From: an uncultured Candidatus Thioglobus sp.
Lineage (GTDB): Bacteria > Pseudomonadota > Gammaproteobacteria > PS1 > Thioglobaceae
Direction: 5' to 3'
NCBI GenBank assembly: GCA_910595805.1
Contig: CAJVCK010000006.1
Location: 1-59,021 of the forward strand
DNA length: 59,021 nt
Below, piece by piece: positions 1 to 9,196 of this stretch. Position 1 is the first letter of the stretch; each line of letters begins with the position of its first letter. The position numbers and the translations under genes were made by a program. The notes under the pieces were generated by a model. That model did no database searches and was not told the DNA's origin. It saw nothing but the letters and a program-made list of their open reading frames with translations.

Positions 1-857
1 TATTGCTACTTGCTGGCGAGTTTCAAGCGCGTCTTACCTTACTAATCGCTAACTGGATTAGAGTGGGCTATTGCCAAGGGAACTTTAATAGCGACAATTG
101 TGCTGCTGGTGGCTACACCCTGGATTATGGTCCTTTTGGATTTTGCGATGAATTCAATCCTGGGTTCCAATCATGGACAGGTGGTGGTGATCATTTTGCT
201 TTTTTTAATCAACCAATTGCAGCAGAGAAAAATTTTCAAATGTTTTGCAAAGCAATGGAACCCTTACTCACTAATCAACTAGAAGTACTTAGTAGGCTTA
301 ATAAAATTAAAGGTGATTTTTCAAAAGTCATGCAAAACAAGATGGAAAAAATGTGGGCATCTAAATTAGGATTTGCCCACTATAACGACGAATTATTCAG
401 GGAGCTAGTTGCTCTCATGCACCATACCCAAGTTGACTATACTGTCTTCTTTCGTGAACTTTCAACCCTGCCTAATAATATTGAATCAATCAAAAGTAGT
501 TTTTACAAACAAAATCTATCAGAAGAAGGAATTCAGATATGGTCAAACTGGTTAAAAAAATGGCGATCATTAGCTTCTAGTGAAGATAATTTAAATGCTC
601 TAGGCGCTCAATCGCTCGATGAATTGACAAAAACTATGAAAAATATCAACCCAAAATATACCTTGCGGGAATGGTTTTTAATGCCTGCCTACCAACAAGC
701 GGCAAATCAAGATTACAAATCTGTGCGTGAGCTTCAAGCGGTCATGACCCAACCTTACGCAGAACAAACAAACGAGATTAGTGATAAATATTATCGATTA
801 AAGCCTGTTGAATTCTTTGATATTGGTGGGCTATCACAATATAGTTGCTCATCTTAA
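1..857 (+). CDS. selO: Protein adenylyltransferase SelO (YdiU family), 3' part only
   Basis: C-terminal 284 residues of a SelO pseudokinase, the family that transfers AMP from ATP to protein Ser/Thr/Tyr; E. coli YdiU has a redox-related role. The first complete codon begins at base 3 and the true start lies left of the window. The diagnostic block is GYCQGNFNSDN followed by LDYGPFGF and a DPGF-like NPGF. The Asp-Asn of NSDN and the Asp of LDYG match the catalytic/metal-binding Asp-Asn and Asp of characterised SelO proteins. Bacterial members usually read HG and NTDN where this one has QG and NSDN. The tail ends SQYSCSS; E. coli YdiU also carries a C-terminal Cys pair, whereas only one Cys is seen here. 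The family call is firm; activity cannot be judged from this part. Confidence 0.88.
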   Translation, partial: LLLAGEFQARLTLLIANWIRVGYCQGNFNSDNCAAGGYTLDYGPFGFCDEFNPGFQSWTGGGDHFAFFNQPIAAEKNFQMFCKAMEPLLTNQLEVLSRLNKIKGDFSKVMQNKMEKMWASKLGFAHYNDELFRELVALMHHTQVDYTVFFRELSTLPNNIESIKSSFYKQNLSEEGIQIWSNWLKKWRSLASSEDNLNALGAQSLDELTKTMKNINPKYTLREWFLMPAYQQAANQDYKSVRELQAVMTQPYAEQTNEISDKYYRLKPVEFFDIGGLSQYSCSS

Positions 858-906
858 TACCGCAAATTACCTTTTGTTATTTACAACAGATTAATTAATT
901 AATTCG

Positions 907-912
907 TATAAT
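907..912 (+). promoter_or_regulatory. Candidate -10 element for ridA
   Basis: A perfect TATAAT lies 31 nt before the ridA start, just after a short ATTAATTAATT tract. No good -35 hexamer sits 16-18 bp upstream, so this is only a likely promoter in the 85-bp selO-ridA gap. Confidence 0.4.
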
Positions 913-942
913 CTACTAAACAGAAAACTTAAAGAAAATATT

Positions 943-1350
943 ATGCAAAAACAAATCATCTCAACTGACCAAGCACCACAAGCGATTGGCACTTACTCTC
1001 AAGCGGTACATGTTACTGGCGGATCAACGATTTATTTATCTGGCCAAATTCCTCTGGTGCCAGAGACTATGGAAATGATCGATGGCGATATCAGCACACA
1101 AATCAATCAAGTGTTTAAAAATTTAACAGCGGTTTGTAAGGCCTCTGGCGGTAATTTAAATGACATTGTTAAACTAAACATTTTCCTTACTGATTTGAAT
1201 AACTTTCCAATTGTTAATGAGATTATGGCTCAATATTTTGATAAGCCTTATCCTGCACGTGCAGCGGTTGGCATCAATGAACTACCTAAGGGGTCGCAGG
1301 TAGAGATGGATGGTGTAATGATAATCGAAGAAGGAAGTTATAGTTTTTAA
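943..1350 (+). CDS. ridA: RidA family 2-iminobutanoate/2-iminopropanoate deaminase
   Basis: Small cytosolic Rid (YjgF/YER057c/UK114) protein of 135 residues, the usual length. RidA hydrolyses reactive enamine/imine intermediates released by PLP enzymes such as threonine dehydratase and so protects other PLP enzymes. Arg106 in PYPARAAVG and Glu121 in QVEMDG match the conserved Arg and Glu of the active site. The N-terminal stretch QAIGTYSQAV is the usual family signature. It lies 29 nt ahead of recG and could share its transcript. Confidence in family and function is high. Confidence 0.93.
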   Translation: MQKQIISTDQAPQAIGTYSQAVHVTGGSTIYLSGQIPLVPETMEMIDGDISTQINQVFKNLTAVCKASGGNLNDIVKLNIFLTDLNNFPIVNEIMAQYFDKPYPARAAVGINELPKGSQVEMDGVMIIEEGSYSF

Positions 1351-1379
1351 CTAGACTACAACTCTAGCAGTATAAAACC

Positions 1380-3446
1380 ATGCACAATTTATCTGATCCG
1401 ATTATTTCACTCAACGGATTAGGCCCAAAAGCGCAAGACAAGCTCAATAATATTGGCATTTATAATTTGGAACATTTGCTGTTTCACTTACCACTGCGCT
1501 ATCAAAATAAAACCAAATTTACTTCACTGGATAATGCACAAGTTGGCACTGAAATATTGGTACAACTCACGATTGATAGACTCGAAGAAGTGGCAATAAG
1601 ACAACGGCAGCTATTGTGCTATCTTTCTGACGAGAATAATCGGACATTGTTGTTGCGATTTTTCCATTTTAATCAATACCAAAAACAGCAACTCGTTCGT
1701 GGCGATATTATTCAGTGCTTTGGTGAGGTGAAAATTGGGCGTGACGGGTTGGAGATACATCACCCAGAATATCGGCTAATATCAAAAGGCCAGGCCAATC
1801 TTTTAGAAACAACACTTAGCCCTATTTACCCATTAACGGGCAATATCCATCAAGCACAACTCAAAAAATGGATAAATATTGCTCTGGAAACTTTAAAAAA
1901 GTCCACACTTAATGATAATTTTGAAAATTTGGCAAAAAATTCCATGCCATCACTTAAGCAAGCATTAGAAACATTACATCACCCTAAAGAAGATGAAAAT
2001 CTTGATCAAATTGCTGAATTTAGGCATATTTCACAGCAAAGACTGATAATTGAAGAGCTTTGTGCTCATCAACTAAGCTTACTCAAACTTAAAAACGAAC
2101 GCAAAAGTAAGATCTCCAATATTTTTAAAATATCCAATATTTTATCTAAACAATTATCTGAAAATCTTGGTTTTGAATTAACAAATGCACAACAAAAAAG
2201 TATTGATGAAATCAATATGGATTTGGCCTCAGACCATCCGATGCTTCGATTATTACAAGGTGATGTAGGCTCAGGAAAGACTATTGTCGCTGTTTTTGCT
2301 TGCCTACAGGCTGTTGCAAATAGTTTTCAAACAGCGATTATGGCACCAACAGAAATCTTAGCTGCTCAGCATTTGCAAGGTTTTTCAAATTATTTAAAAC
2401 CACTCGGCATTAAGGTGGCTTTTTTAACGGGTTCACAAAATCCAAAAGAGCGAGCACAACAATTAGATGTTATTCAATCTGGCGAGGCGCAAGTTGTTAT
2501 TGGTACGCATGCACTGTTTCAAGAATCAGTCAGGTTTAACAAGCTCGGCTTAGTGGTGATTGATGAGCAACATAAATTTGGTGTGCACCAACGACTCTCA
2601 CTAGCGCAAAAAGCACATAACACGCCACATCAGTTGGTAATGACTGCCACCCCTATTCCACGATCACTCACTATGAGTGCGTATGCAGATCTGGATTCAT
2701 CGATTATTGATGAACTACCGCCCGGTAGAATGCCGATTAAGACTATTGCACTTAGCAGTGAACGCAAAAACGAAGTAGTACAAAAAATTAAACAAGTTTG
2801 TCAAAATAACAACCAAGTCTATTGGGTATGCACATTGATTGAAGAATCAGAAGTGTTACGTGCTGAATCGGCTACCAATACACATCATTATTTACAAGAC
2901 AATTTACCAGGTTTGTCAGTGGTGCTTATTCACGGCAAAATGAACAAGGACGAGAAATCTGAAATCATGCAAAAATTTGCTCAAGGAGCAATCAATGTCT
3001 TGGTAGCAACCACTGTGATTGAAGTAGGTGTGAATGTACCAAACGCATCGCTGATGGTGATTGAAAATTCAGAGCGACTGGGTTTAGCTCAACTACATCA
3101 ATTGCGTGGTCGTGTTGGCCGTGGTGCAGATGCGAGTATTTGTATCTTAATGTATCAAGCGCCTTTAAGCGGTAATGCTACAGAGAGAATCGATATTCTT
3201 AGACAAACTAACGACGGCTTCAAGATTGCCAATAAAGACTTAGAATTACGTGGACCTGGTGAGATTTTAGGCACTCAGCAAACTGGTATTGCCGATATGA
3301 AAATTGCTAATATCGTACGAGATGGCTACTTACTGAAACAGGTGCGCTTTTATTCAGAACAATTCCTACAACTTGATGAGGGTAAACAATACGCGCTGAT
3401 TATGCGCTGGATTAGTGATGACAAAACCCAATACGCCAACACTTAG
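1380..3446 (+). CDS. recG: ATP-dependent DNA helicase RecG
   Basis: Superfamily 2 helicase that remodels stalled replication forks and branch-migrates recombination intermediates. At 688 residues it is full length. The N-terminal wedge/OB domain is followed by helicase motifs: Walker A GDVGSGKT at about residue 295, motif II DEQH at about 395 (IDEQHKFGVHQR, where most RecG have HRFGV), motif III TATPIPRS at about 420, and motif VI QLRGRVGRG at about 577. The C-terminal segment carries the RecG-type ELRGPGEILGTQQTG. The start ATG follows ridA closely. ubiC begins 14 nt after the stop, so the genes are probably cotranscribed. Confidence 0.96.
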   Translation: MHNLSDPIISLNGLGPKAQDKLNNIGIYNLEHLLFHLPLRYQNKTKFTSLDNAQVGTEILVQLTIDRLEEVAIRQRQLLCYLSDENNRTLLLRFFHFNQYQKQQLVRGDIIQCFGEVKIGRDGLEIHHPEYRLISKGQANLLETTLSPIYPLTGNIHQAQLKKWINIALETLKKSTLNDNFENLAKNSMPSLKQALETLHHPKEDENLDQIAEFRHISQQRLIIEELCAHQLSLLKLKNERKSKISNIFKISNILSKQLSENLGFELTNAQQKSIDEINMDLASDHPMLRLLQGDVGSGKTIVAVFACLQAVANSFQTAIMAPTEILAAQHLQGFSNYLKPLGIKVAFLTGSQNPKERAQQLDVIQSGEAQVVIGTHALFQESVRFNKLGLVVIDEQHKFGVHQRLSLAQKAHNTPHQLVMTATPIPRSLTMSAYADLDSSIIDELPPGRMPIKTIALSSERKNEVVQKIKQVCQNNNQVYWVCTLIEESEVLRAESATNTHHYLQDNLPGLSVVLIHGKMNKDEKSEIMQKFAQGAINVLVATTVIEVGVNVPNASLMVIENSERLGLAQLHQLRGRVGRGADASICILMYQAPLSGNATERIDILRQTNDGFKIANKDLELRGPGEILGTQQTGIADMKIANIVRDGYLLKQVRFYSEQFLQLDEGKQYALIMRWISDDKTQYANT

Positions 3447-3460
3447 CTTAAAATAACACC

Positions 3461-3931
3461 ATGATTAACACTCAAGACTTAATATGGCAAAATTTAGATC
3501 AAGCACAGGATGTGCCTGATGCTGTTATGCAATGGCTTGACGATAGTCGTTCACTTACTGCCAAGCTCAAAAAAAAATTTGATGATTTTGCAGTTAAGGT
3601 TATTTTGCAAACACAGCTCAAACCTCATCAAAATGAGAGCGATGTACTTGGATTTGAAGGTGATTCAATTATTCGAGAGGTGGAGTTACTAGGTAGTGGA
3701 AAAACAATGGTGTTTGCTCGTTCAGTCATACCGGTAACGAATGACACAGAAGACTTGTTAAGCATCGGCTCAAAGCCTTTGGGTGAAATATTGTTTAACG
3801 ACCCTGCAATTATACGTGGACAACTACAAATCACCCATACTGGTAACACTTGGGGAAGGCGATCAACATTTACCATTGGCACAACCAATCTTTTAGTGAG
3901 TGAGTTTTTTTTAGAGACATTGTATGCGTGA
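3461..3931 (+). CDS. ubiC: Chorismate--pyruvate lyase
   Basis: Removes pyruvate from chorismate to give 4-hydroxybenzoate, the first step of ubiquinone synthesis. The 156-residue length fits UbiC. Family landmarks are WLDDSRSLTAKLKK near the N-terminus, REVELLGSGKTMVFARSVIP around residues 72-91, PLGEILF around 106-112, and a near-terminal SEFFLE. Its stop overlaps the cmoA start by 8 nt, suggesting translational coupling. A UbiH-family hydroxylase in the same pathway lies at about 42 kb. Sequence divergence within the family is high, but the block order is clear. Confidence 0.85.
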   Translation: MINTQDLIWQNLDQAQDVPDAVMQWLDDSRSLTAKLKKKFDDFAVKVILQTQLKPHQNESDVLGFEGDSIIREVELLGSGKTMVFARSVIPVTNDTEDLLSIGSKPLGEILFNDPAIIRGQLQITHTGNTWGRRSTFTIGTTNLLVSEFFLETLYA

Positions 3932-4637
3932 TCAAATCTTCAATAAGACAAACGATTTAGTTGATTTTACTTTTGACAAAAGTGTGGCCGATGTCTTTGA
4001 TGACATGGTTAGACGCTCGGTGCCAGGTTATCAAAGCATGATTGAAATGGTTGGCCTTATGGTTAAAACTTATGGTCAAGACAATACCAATTACTATGAT
4101 CTTGGCGCATCAACAGGTGCCATCTCTTTATCATTAGGTCTAAACAATAATCACCACAACAATCGCATCATCGCGGTTGATAATTCAATCAATATGACGG
4201 GTAAATGCAAAAAAAACCTTGATGGTAAAATATCAAATTTTGATGTTATTTGTAGTGATATAAAGGATATAAGTTACGAAAATTCATCTATTGTCGTTTT
4301 AAATTTAACCTTGCAATTTATTCCAGTTGGGCATAGACAGGCTTTAATTGATAAAATTTATCAAGGTTTAAATCCTGGTGGGGTATTGATTGTTTCAGAG
4401 AAAATTCATTTTGATGACGCCAAACAACAAGCAAAAATGACTGATTTACATTTGGACTTTAAGCGTGCCAATGGATACAGTGAATTAGAGATTGCCGCTA
4501 AACGCCAATCGATAGAAAATGTACTGATTACTGACAATAAACAAACGCACTTTGAGCGGTTTGATAATGCGGGATTTGATCGAAGCTTGTGTCACTTCCA
4601 GTGTCTTAATTTTGCTTCCTTTTTAGCAATTAAATAG
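3924..4637 (+). CDS. cmoA: Carboxy-S-adenosyl-L-methionine synthase CmoA
   Basis: Class I methyltransferase-fold enzyme that makes carboxy-SAM from SAM and prephenate. CmoB uses the product to form the wobble uridine modification cmo5U in tRNA. The signature [19 protein letters not shown] is at residues 18-36, the SAM-binding loop is [13 protein letters not shown] around 58-70, and [15 protein letters not shown] lies near 127-141. Length (237) is normal. It overlaps ubiC by 8 nt, and both enzymes use chorismate-pathway metabolites. cmoB is not in the window. Confidence 0.93.
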   Translation: MRDQIFNKTNDLVDFTFDKSVADVFDDMVRRSVPGYQSMIEMVGLMVKTYGQDNTNYYDLGASTGAISLSLGLNNNHHNNRIIAVDNSINMTGKCKKNLDGKISNFDVICSDIKDISYENSSIVVLNLTLQFIPVGHRQALIDKIYQGLNPGGVLIVSEKIHFDDAKQQAKMTDLHLDFKRANGYSELEIAAKRQSIENVLITDNKQTHFERFDNAGFDRSLCHFQCLNFASFLAIK

Positions 4638-4656
4638 CGGTAAAATAAGCTTCATT

Positions 4657-5241
4657 ATGTTACTTATGATTGACAATTACGATTCATTCACTTACAACCT
4701 AGTGCAGTACTTTGGCGAACTAGGGCAAACAGTGCAAGTGCATCGTAACGATGAAATTACCGTGCAAGAAATTGAAAAACTTCAACCAGAGTTTTTAGTG
4801 ATTTCTCCTGGCCCTTGCACACCAAACGAAGCGGGAATCTCAATTGAAGCCATTAAACACTTTTCTGGAAAAGTGCCAATGTTAGGCGTTTGTTTAGGTT
4901 TCCAAGCAATGGTACAAGCTTTTGGGGGCAACGTAATTGGTGCCAAAAAAATCATGCATGGAAAAGTATCACCCGTACACCACACCAATACAGGTGTGTT
5001 TACTGACTTAAAAAACCCTTTGAATGCCACACGCTATCATTCATTGGTAGCTGAACAATCTAGCCTACCTGATTGTTTTGATATCACTTCTTGGACTAAA
5101 AACGATCAAGGCGATATTGATGAAATTATGGGTATTAAACATAAAGATTTTGCGCTTGAAGGCGTACAATTTCACCCAGAATCTATTTTGACTGAAGAAG
5201 GTCATGAGATGCTGAATAACTTTTTGAAAGGAAAAAAATAA
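4657..5241 (+). CDS. trpG: Anthranilate/para-aminobenzoate synthase glutamine amidotransferase subunit
   Basis: Class I glutamine amidotransferase that supplies ammonia to a TrpE or PabB partner. Cys79 (GVCL), His173 and Glu175 (QFHPES) form the catalytic triad, and [11 protein letters not shown] is the oxyanion-loop region. Residue 82, after GVCLG, is Phe where most TrpG/PabA have His; the triad itself is intact. No trpE, pabB, trpD or trpC lies beside it, so trpG and pabA cannot be separated, and one subunit often serves both pathways. It is a single gene between cmoA and the rhodanese gene. Confidence 0.88.
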   Translation: MLLMIDNYDSFTYNLVQYFGELGQTVQVHRNDEITVQEIEKLQPEFLVISPGPCTPNEAGISIEAIKHFSGKVPMLGVCLGFQAMVQAFGGNVIGAKKIMHGKVSPVHHTNTGVFTDLKNPLNATRYHSLVAEQSSLPDCFDITSWTKNDQGDIDEIMGIKHKDFALEGVQFHPESILTEEGHEMLNNFLKGKK

Positions 5242-5255
5242 AACAAATAACGATT

Positions 5256-5675
5256 ATGGAAATATTAGAATTTTTACTCAACGACGATCAAATATTCACA
5301 ACCATCACCTTGGCGGTTTTAATTGCGCTCTTTATTGGCAATATAGTTGCTGATAAGATTAAAAAATATGAAGATGTTGATGCTAATACTGCAGTTGCAT
5401 TAATGGATGAGGAAGGCTTAACCATTTTAGATGTGCGTGAAGATAAAGAAAGAAAGTCAGGTTATCTTGCTAAGAGCAAACATATTCCATTAGCACAAGT
5501 TAAAAACAAACTTGATACACTAGATACCAATAAAAAGGTTTTAGTTTATTGCCGTAGCGGCTCTCGTTCATCGCACATTGCTGGTTTACTGACTCGCAAT
5601 AACTTTGAACATGTTTACAACTTAAAAGGTGGTATCAATGCGTGGCAACGCGCTAATCTACCAATTAAAAAATAA
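5256..5675 (+). CDS. Membrane-anchored rhodanese-like sulfurtransferase (YibN type)
   Basis: 139 residues: an N-terminal hydrophobic anchor (about residues 13-31) followed by a single rhodanese domain on the cytoplasmic side. The active-site loop is YCRSGSRSS with catalytic Cys99; LDVRE near residue 58 and GGINAW near the C-terminus are the other rhodanese marks. In many gammaproteobacteria yibN, grxC, secB and gpsA are adjacent; here the same order occurs without secB. A role in passing or detoxifying sulfane sulfur is plausible in a sulfur oxidiser, but that is inference. Confidence 0.87.
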   Translation: MEILEFLLNDDQIFTTITLAVLIALFIGNIVADKIKKYEDVDANTAVALMDEEGLTILDVREDKERKSGYLAKSKHIPLAQVKNKLDTLDTNKKVLVYCRSGSRSSHIAGLLTRNNFEHVYNLKGGINAWQRANLPIKK

Positions 5676-5691
5676 CTGATAATTTAAAAAA

Positions 5692-5943
5692 ATGAAAAAA
5701 AATATTATTTATTGCTCTGACACTTGTCCATTTTGCCAAAGAGCTTATCAATTGCTCGAAAGAAAAGGTATACCTTTTCAAAAAATATATGTAAAAAATC
5801 AAAATGATTGGGAGGAAGTGATGGAAAAAACTGGTAGAAATACCGTGCCTCAAGTCTTTGTTAATGGTACGCATGTGGGTGGTTTTGATGATTTATCAGC
5901 GGCTGAACAATCTGGCCGATTGGATGATATTTTAAATGGCTAA
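5692..5943 (+). CDS. grxC: Glutaredoxin 3 (GrxC)
   Basis: 83-residue glutaredoxin with the dithiol motif C12-PF-C15, a cis-Pro loop TVPQVFVNG and GGFDD for glutathione binding. It reduces disulfides and glutathionylated proteins using GSH. The dithiol centre differs from the CPYC of E. coli Grx3 only by Phe for Tyr. Its last 8 nt (ATGGCTAA) contain the gpsA start, so gpsA translation is probably coupled to it. Confidence 0.93.
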   Translation: MKKNIIYCSDTCPFCQRAYQLLERKGIPFQKIYVKNQNDWEEVMEKTGRNTVPQVFVNGTHVGGFDDLSAAEQSGRLDDILNG

Positions 5944-6910
5944 CCTCTCCATTGTTGGCGCTGGTGCTTGGGGTAGTGCGCTATCTATCGCACTATCTGA
6001 CAACTTTGATGTCATCTATTTACACACCCACACTCAAGAGGAAGTTACTACACTTCAACCAAAACACCCTGCTTTACCAGTCAACTACAAAAGCAATGTT
6101 GAATTAACATCTGATTTATCAAAAATTAGGCAATCTGAAAGTATTTTGATTGCCGTACCAAGTTATGGTTTTGCTACAACCCTGGAAGCCATCAAGCCCT
6201 TCTTAAATTCAGAACAAGTAATTGCCTGGGTAACCAAAGGCTTTGACACTAATCACCAATGTTTTTTACATGAAAGTTTTGAATCAATTTTAACTGATTA
6301 TTCAAGTTGTGTGATCTCGGGCCCCAGTTTTGCCTTCGAGGTCGCCAGCCAAAAGCCTGCCGCACTTACTGTTGCTTCAAAGGATAAAAATACTCGAGAT
6401 TATTGGGCTAAAGCTCTACGTACCCAAACATTAAGGGCTTATACCAACGAAGATATTATTGGTGTAGAAGTAGGTGGATCGGTTAAAAATATCCTGGCCA
6501 TCGCTGCTGGTATCGCATTAGGTTTGGGTTATGGTGCCAACACACAAGCGGCTCTTATTACCCGAGGCCTGGCTGAAATGATCCGTCTGGGAAAAGCACT
6601 AGGTGCACAAGAATCAACCTTCAATGGCTTGTCAGGGTTAGGTGATCTAGTTTTAACCTGTTCTGATGACCTTTCAAGAAACCGTCGGTTTGGCAAAGAA
6701 TTGGCCAACAATTGTAGTGTTGATCAAGCATTAGAAAATGTTGGCGCCACGGTTGAAGGGCTTAATACGCTAGAATTAATACTGTCAATTGCAAAGAAAA
6801 ATCAAATAGAGATGCCTATTTGTGAGCAAGTGTATCAAGTTACTCGGGGGCTAATAACACCGACTGAGGCAGTTAACCACTTAATGTCAAGAGAACAAGT
6901 TAACGAATGA
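5936..6910 (+). CDS. gpsA: NAD(P)-dependent glycerol-3-phosphate dehydrogenase
   Basis: Reduces dihydroxyacetone phosphate to sn-glycerol 3-phosphate, the backbone for phospholipids; plsY in this window uses the next intermediate. The Rossmann loop GAGAWG is at residues 8-13, SGPSFAFEV around 128, and the catalytic-Lys segment VGGSVKNILAIAAG around 178-191. The 324-residue length is typical. The start is the ATG inside the grxC stop region. The downstream phosphatase gene overlaps the end by 4 nt. Confidence 0.96.
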   Translation: MANLSIVGAGAWGSALSIALSDNFDVIYLHTHTQEEVTTLQPKHPALPVNYKSNVELTSDLSKIRQSESILIAVPSYGFATTLEAIKPFLNSEQVIAWVTKGFDTNHQCFLHESFESILTDYSSCVISGPSFAFEVASQKPAALTVASKDKNTRDYWAKALRTQTLRAYTNEDIIGVEVGGSVKNILAIAAGIALGLGYGANTQAALITRGLAEMIRLGKALGAQESTFNGLSGLGDLVLTCSDDLSRNRRFGKELANNCSVDQALENVGATVEGLNTLELILSIAKKNQIEMPICEQVYQVTRGLITPTEAVNHLMSREQVNE

Positions 6911-7437
6911 TTCTCGATTTATTGAGGCATGGCGAACCTCAAGGTGGTCGCTTATACCGAGGAAATCAAGACGATGCACTTACCGAAAAAGGCTGGCAAC
7001 AAATGCTGGATTCCACCCAAGGAAAGACCTGGGATTTTATTGCGACATCGCCACTTGTTCGATGTGCCGATTTCGCCAAGTATTTATCTGAAACTCAACA
7101 AACCCCCTACCAAATATTTAATGACCTTGAAGAACTGGGATTTGGGGACTGGCAAGGCAGAAGTGCAAATGAAATTGGCCAAGATGTTGTTAATCAATTT
7201 AAAGATAACCCTATAGCTAATCGTCCTCCAAATGCTGAAAACTTAGTTGATTTTCAGATGAGAGTTTTATCAGTATTAGAACTAATTATCCAAAATAAAC
7301 ATCAATATCAATCCATTTTAGTTGTTGCCCATGCGGGCGTAATTCGAGTGATAAAATCGTATTTATCTCAGTCTCCTATTGAAAAAATGTTTACAATAGA
7401 GGTCATTTCTGGATCTTGTGAACAATTTGAAATTTAA
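6907..7437 (+). CDS. Histidine phosphatase family protein (CobC/GpmB-like)
   Basis: Branch-1 histidine phosphatase of 176 residues. The phospho-accepting motif is R7-H8-G9, Arg52 sits in TSPLVRC, Glu76 precedes the GFGDWQG segment, and the second catalytic His142 is in VVAHAGVIR. The GFGDWQG block resembles alpha-ribazole phosphatases (CobC). No cobalamin gene is nearby, so the substrate is open: alpha-ribazole phosphate or another small phosphoester. It starts 4 nt before the gpsA stop. Confidence 0.85.
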   Translation: MILDLLRHGEPQGGRLYRGNQDDALTEKGWQQMLDSTQGKTWDFIATSPLVRCADFAKYLSETQQTPYQIFNDLEELGFGDWQGRSANEIGQDVVNQFKDNPIANRPPNAENLVDFQMRVLSVLELIIQNKHQYQSILVVAHAGVIRVIKSYLSQSPIEKMFTIEVISGSCEQFEI

Positions 7438-8143
7438 AGACTTACTGATTGTTTTTACAATATTTTCTAATCCAATTCATGCAAATGAATTTTGGGGATT
7501 GGAAGCATGGATGAATTCAATTCAAACACCTAATTTTGATCAAATTAAAGATATTAAAGTACGCAAAGAAACTTTCTTCTCATATCTATTGCCTGAAATA
7601 AATAATCAAAATTCAAAAATTATTGAGCTAAGAAATAATATTAAGAGTGGACAGGTTGACACACCCACATTGTCATCACTAAAAAAATATTATCGACTCA
7701 GTCCTAAAGCAACTAATGCAGAATTACTCAGCTCAGTTGACATAGTACCCGCATCGTTAATATTAGCCCAAGCCGCTTATGAATCAGACTGGGGGCGTTC
7801 TCGATTTGCCAAATATTATCATAATTTTTTTGGGCTGTGGTGTTTCAAGAAAGGTTGTGGCGTTGTGCCACTTAGACGTAGTAAGGACGCTACACACGAA
7901 ATTGTAAAGTTTTCTTCGCTATCTAAAGGTATAGAATATTATCTTTTGTCTATTAACCGAAATTCTGCTTATAAGATTCTTAGAAAGATCAGAAAACATA
8001 AGCGTGATACCCAGCAACCAATTACAGGAACAGGGCTAGCTGAAGGTCTAGAAAATTACGCACAAATCGGCTATGACTATGTTGAGACTGTTCAAGCTAT
8101 TATTAGGCACAACAAACTAGATCAATACGACTACCAAATTTGA
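7418..8143 (+). CDS. Bax-like glucosaminidase-domain protein, exported
   Basis: Predicted endo-beta-N-acetylglucosaminidase-fold protein of the Bax family, acting on peptidoglycan. A short signal peptide (about residues 1-22, ending NPIHA) precedes the domain. The catalytic region is ILAQAAYESDWGRSRFA followed by NFFGLWC, with Glu in AYES the expected acid. The C-terminal part (GLENYAQIGYDYVETVQ) is typical of Bax. The only start that keeps the signal peptide is the GTG overlapping the preceding gene by 20 nt, or a TTG 9 nt further on; neither has a convincing ribosome binding site, so the exact start is uncertain. Confidence 0.82.
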   Translation: MNNLKFKDLLIVFTIFSNPIHANEFWGLEAWMNSIQTPNFDQIKDIKVRKETFFSYLLPEINNQNSKIIELRNNIKSGQVDTPTLSSLKKYYRLSPKATNAELLSSVDIVPASLILAQAAYESDWGRSRFAKYYHNFFGLWCFKKGCGVVPLRRSKDATHEIVKFSSLSKGIEYYLLSINRNSAYKILRKIRKHKRDTQQPITGTGLAEGLENYAQIGYDYVETVQAIIRHNKLDQYDYQI

Positions 8144-8150
8144 GGCAATA

Positions 8151-8177
8151 AAAAACCCGCATAAAGCGGGTTTTTTT
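8151..8177. terminator. Bidirectional intrinsic terminator
   Basis: An 8-bp stem AAACCCGC/GCGGGTTT with a 5-nt loop, an A-tract on the left and a run of T on the right. It lies between the Bax-like gene (plus) and rpsI (minus) and can serve both. Confidence 0.9.
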
Positions 8178-8197
8178 GAAACCAAATAAGGAATCTT

Positions 8198-8593
8198 TTA
8201 ACGTTTTGAAAACTGCTCGCTCTTACGTGCTTTCTTGTGGCCAACTTTCTTACGTTCCACAACTCTAGCATCACGAGTCACAAATCCTGCTTTACGAAGC
8301 TCAGATCTAAGGTCGTTATCATAAGCCATTAATGCACGAGTCACACCTAAACGAATCGCACCCGCTTGGCCTGTGTCACCACCGCCTTTAACTATGATGT
8401 TGAAATCAAACTTATCTCTCATTTCAATAGTGTCTAGCGGCTGGTTAATAATCATTGAAGAAGTTTCACGACCAAAATATTCGCTCATTGGGCGCTTATT
8501 TACTGTAAATACACCTTTGCCTTTCGTCATGTAAACGCGAGCTACTGATGTTTTTCTTCTGCCTGTTGCGTAAAATGTTTCTGCTTTTGCCAT
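8198..8593 (-). CDS. rpsI: 30S ribosomal protein S9 (uS9)
   Basis: 131-residue uS9. The N-terminus carries [16 protein letters not shown], the centre [18 protein letters not shown], and the C-terminal tail [12 protein letters not shown] ends in the invariant KR that reaches the P-site tRNA. It follows rplM by 28 nt on the same strand, the standard rplM-rpsI operon. Confidence 0.98.
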   Translation of the reverse strand: MAKAETFYATGRRKTSVARVYMTKGKGVFTVNKRPMSEYFGRETSSMIINQPLDTIEMRDKFDFNIIVKGGGDTGQAGAIRLGVTRALMAYDNDLRSELRKAGFVTRDARVVERKKVGHKKARKSEQFSKR

Positions 8594-8621
8594 AATAATT
8601 TCTTACCTTAAATATCTAAAA

Positions 8622-9050
8622 TTAAATTTCTAAAAGCTGAGGCTGTTGCGCACCATGCGTGTGCTCAGAACCTGCAAATACTTTCATTTTTCTAAACATG
8701 TCTCTGCCTAATGGGCCTTTTGGTAACATGCCTTTAACTGCCTTATTAATAATCTCTTCAGGCTTCTTAGCTTGCAAATCTTTAAATGCAATCGACTTTA
8801 GACTACCAACATAACCTGTATGGTGATGATACATCTTGTCTTCAAATTTATTACCTGTTACCTTTACTTTTTCAGCGTTAACGATAACGATGTAATCGCC
8901 CGTATCAGTATGTGGCGTGTACTCAGCTTTGTGCTTACCACGAAGACGAGATGCAACCTCTGTTGCTAAACGACCTAGTGTTTTGCCATCGGCATCCACC
9001 AATAACCAGTCTCTTTTTACTTCATGTGCTTTAGCGCTAAATGTTTTCAT
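8622..9050 (-). CDS. rplM: 50S ribosomal protein L13 (uL13)
   Basis: 142-residue uL13, full length. Recognisable blocks are [45 protein letters not shown] and the [18 protein letters not shown] segment. First gene of the rplM-rpsI operon. In E. coli uL13 binds its own mRNA leader; whether that holds here cannot be seen. Confidence 0.98.
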   Translation of the reverse strand: MKTFSAKAHEVKRDWLLVDADGKTLGRLATEVASRLRGKHKAEYTPHTDTGDYIVIVNAEKVKVTGNKFEDKMYHHHTGYVGSLKSIAFKDLQAKKPEEIINKAVKGMLPKGPLGRDMFRKMKVFAGSEHTHGAQQPQLLEI

Positions 9051-9087
9051 AATTGTTAAATCTATCTACGTACAGAATAATCGGACT

Positions 9088-9116
9088 ATTATAATCACTT
9101 TTTGTTTTGATTGGAA
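9088..9116 (-). promoter_or_regulatory. Probable rplM-rpsI promoter
   Basis: On the minus strand a perfect TATAAT (9093-9088) stands about 38 nt before the rplM start, with a weak -35 TTCCAA at 17-bp spacing. It is the best promoter candidate in the 146-bp rplM-tatD divergent gap. The rest of that gap shows no gene. Confidence 0.45.
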
Positions 9117-9196
9117 GCTTATCATGCAATTTTAACAAGAAAAACTTAATATCAAACATAGGCTTTTAATGACGATTATGATAAGATTTAATAAAT

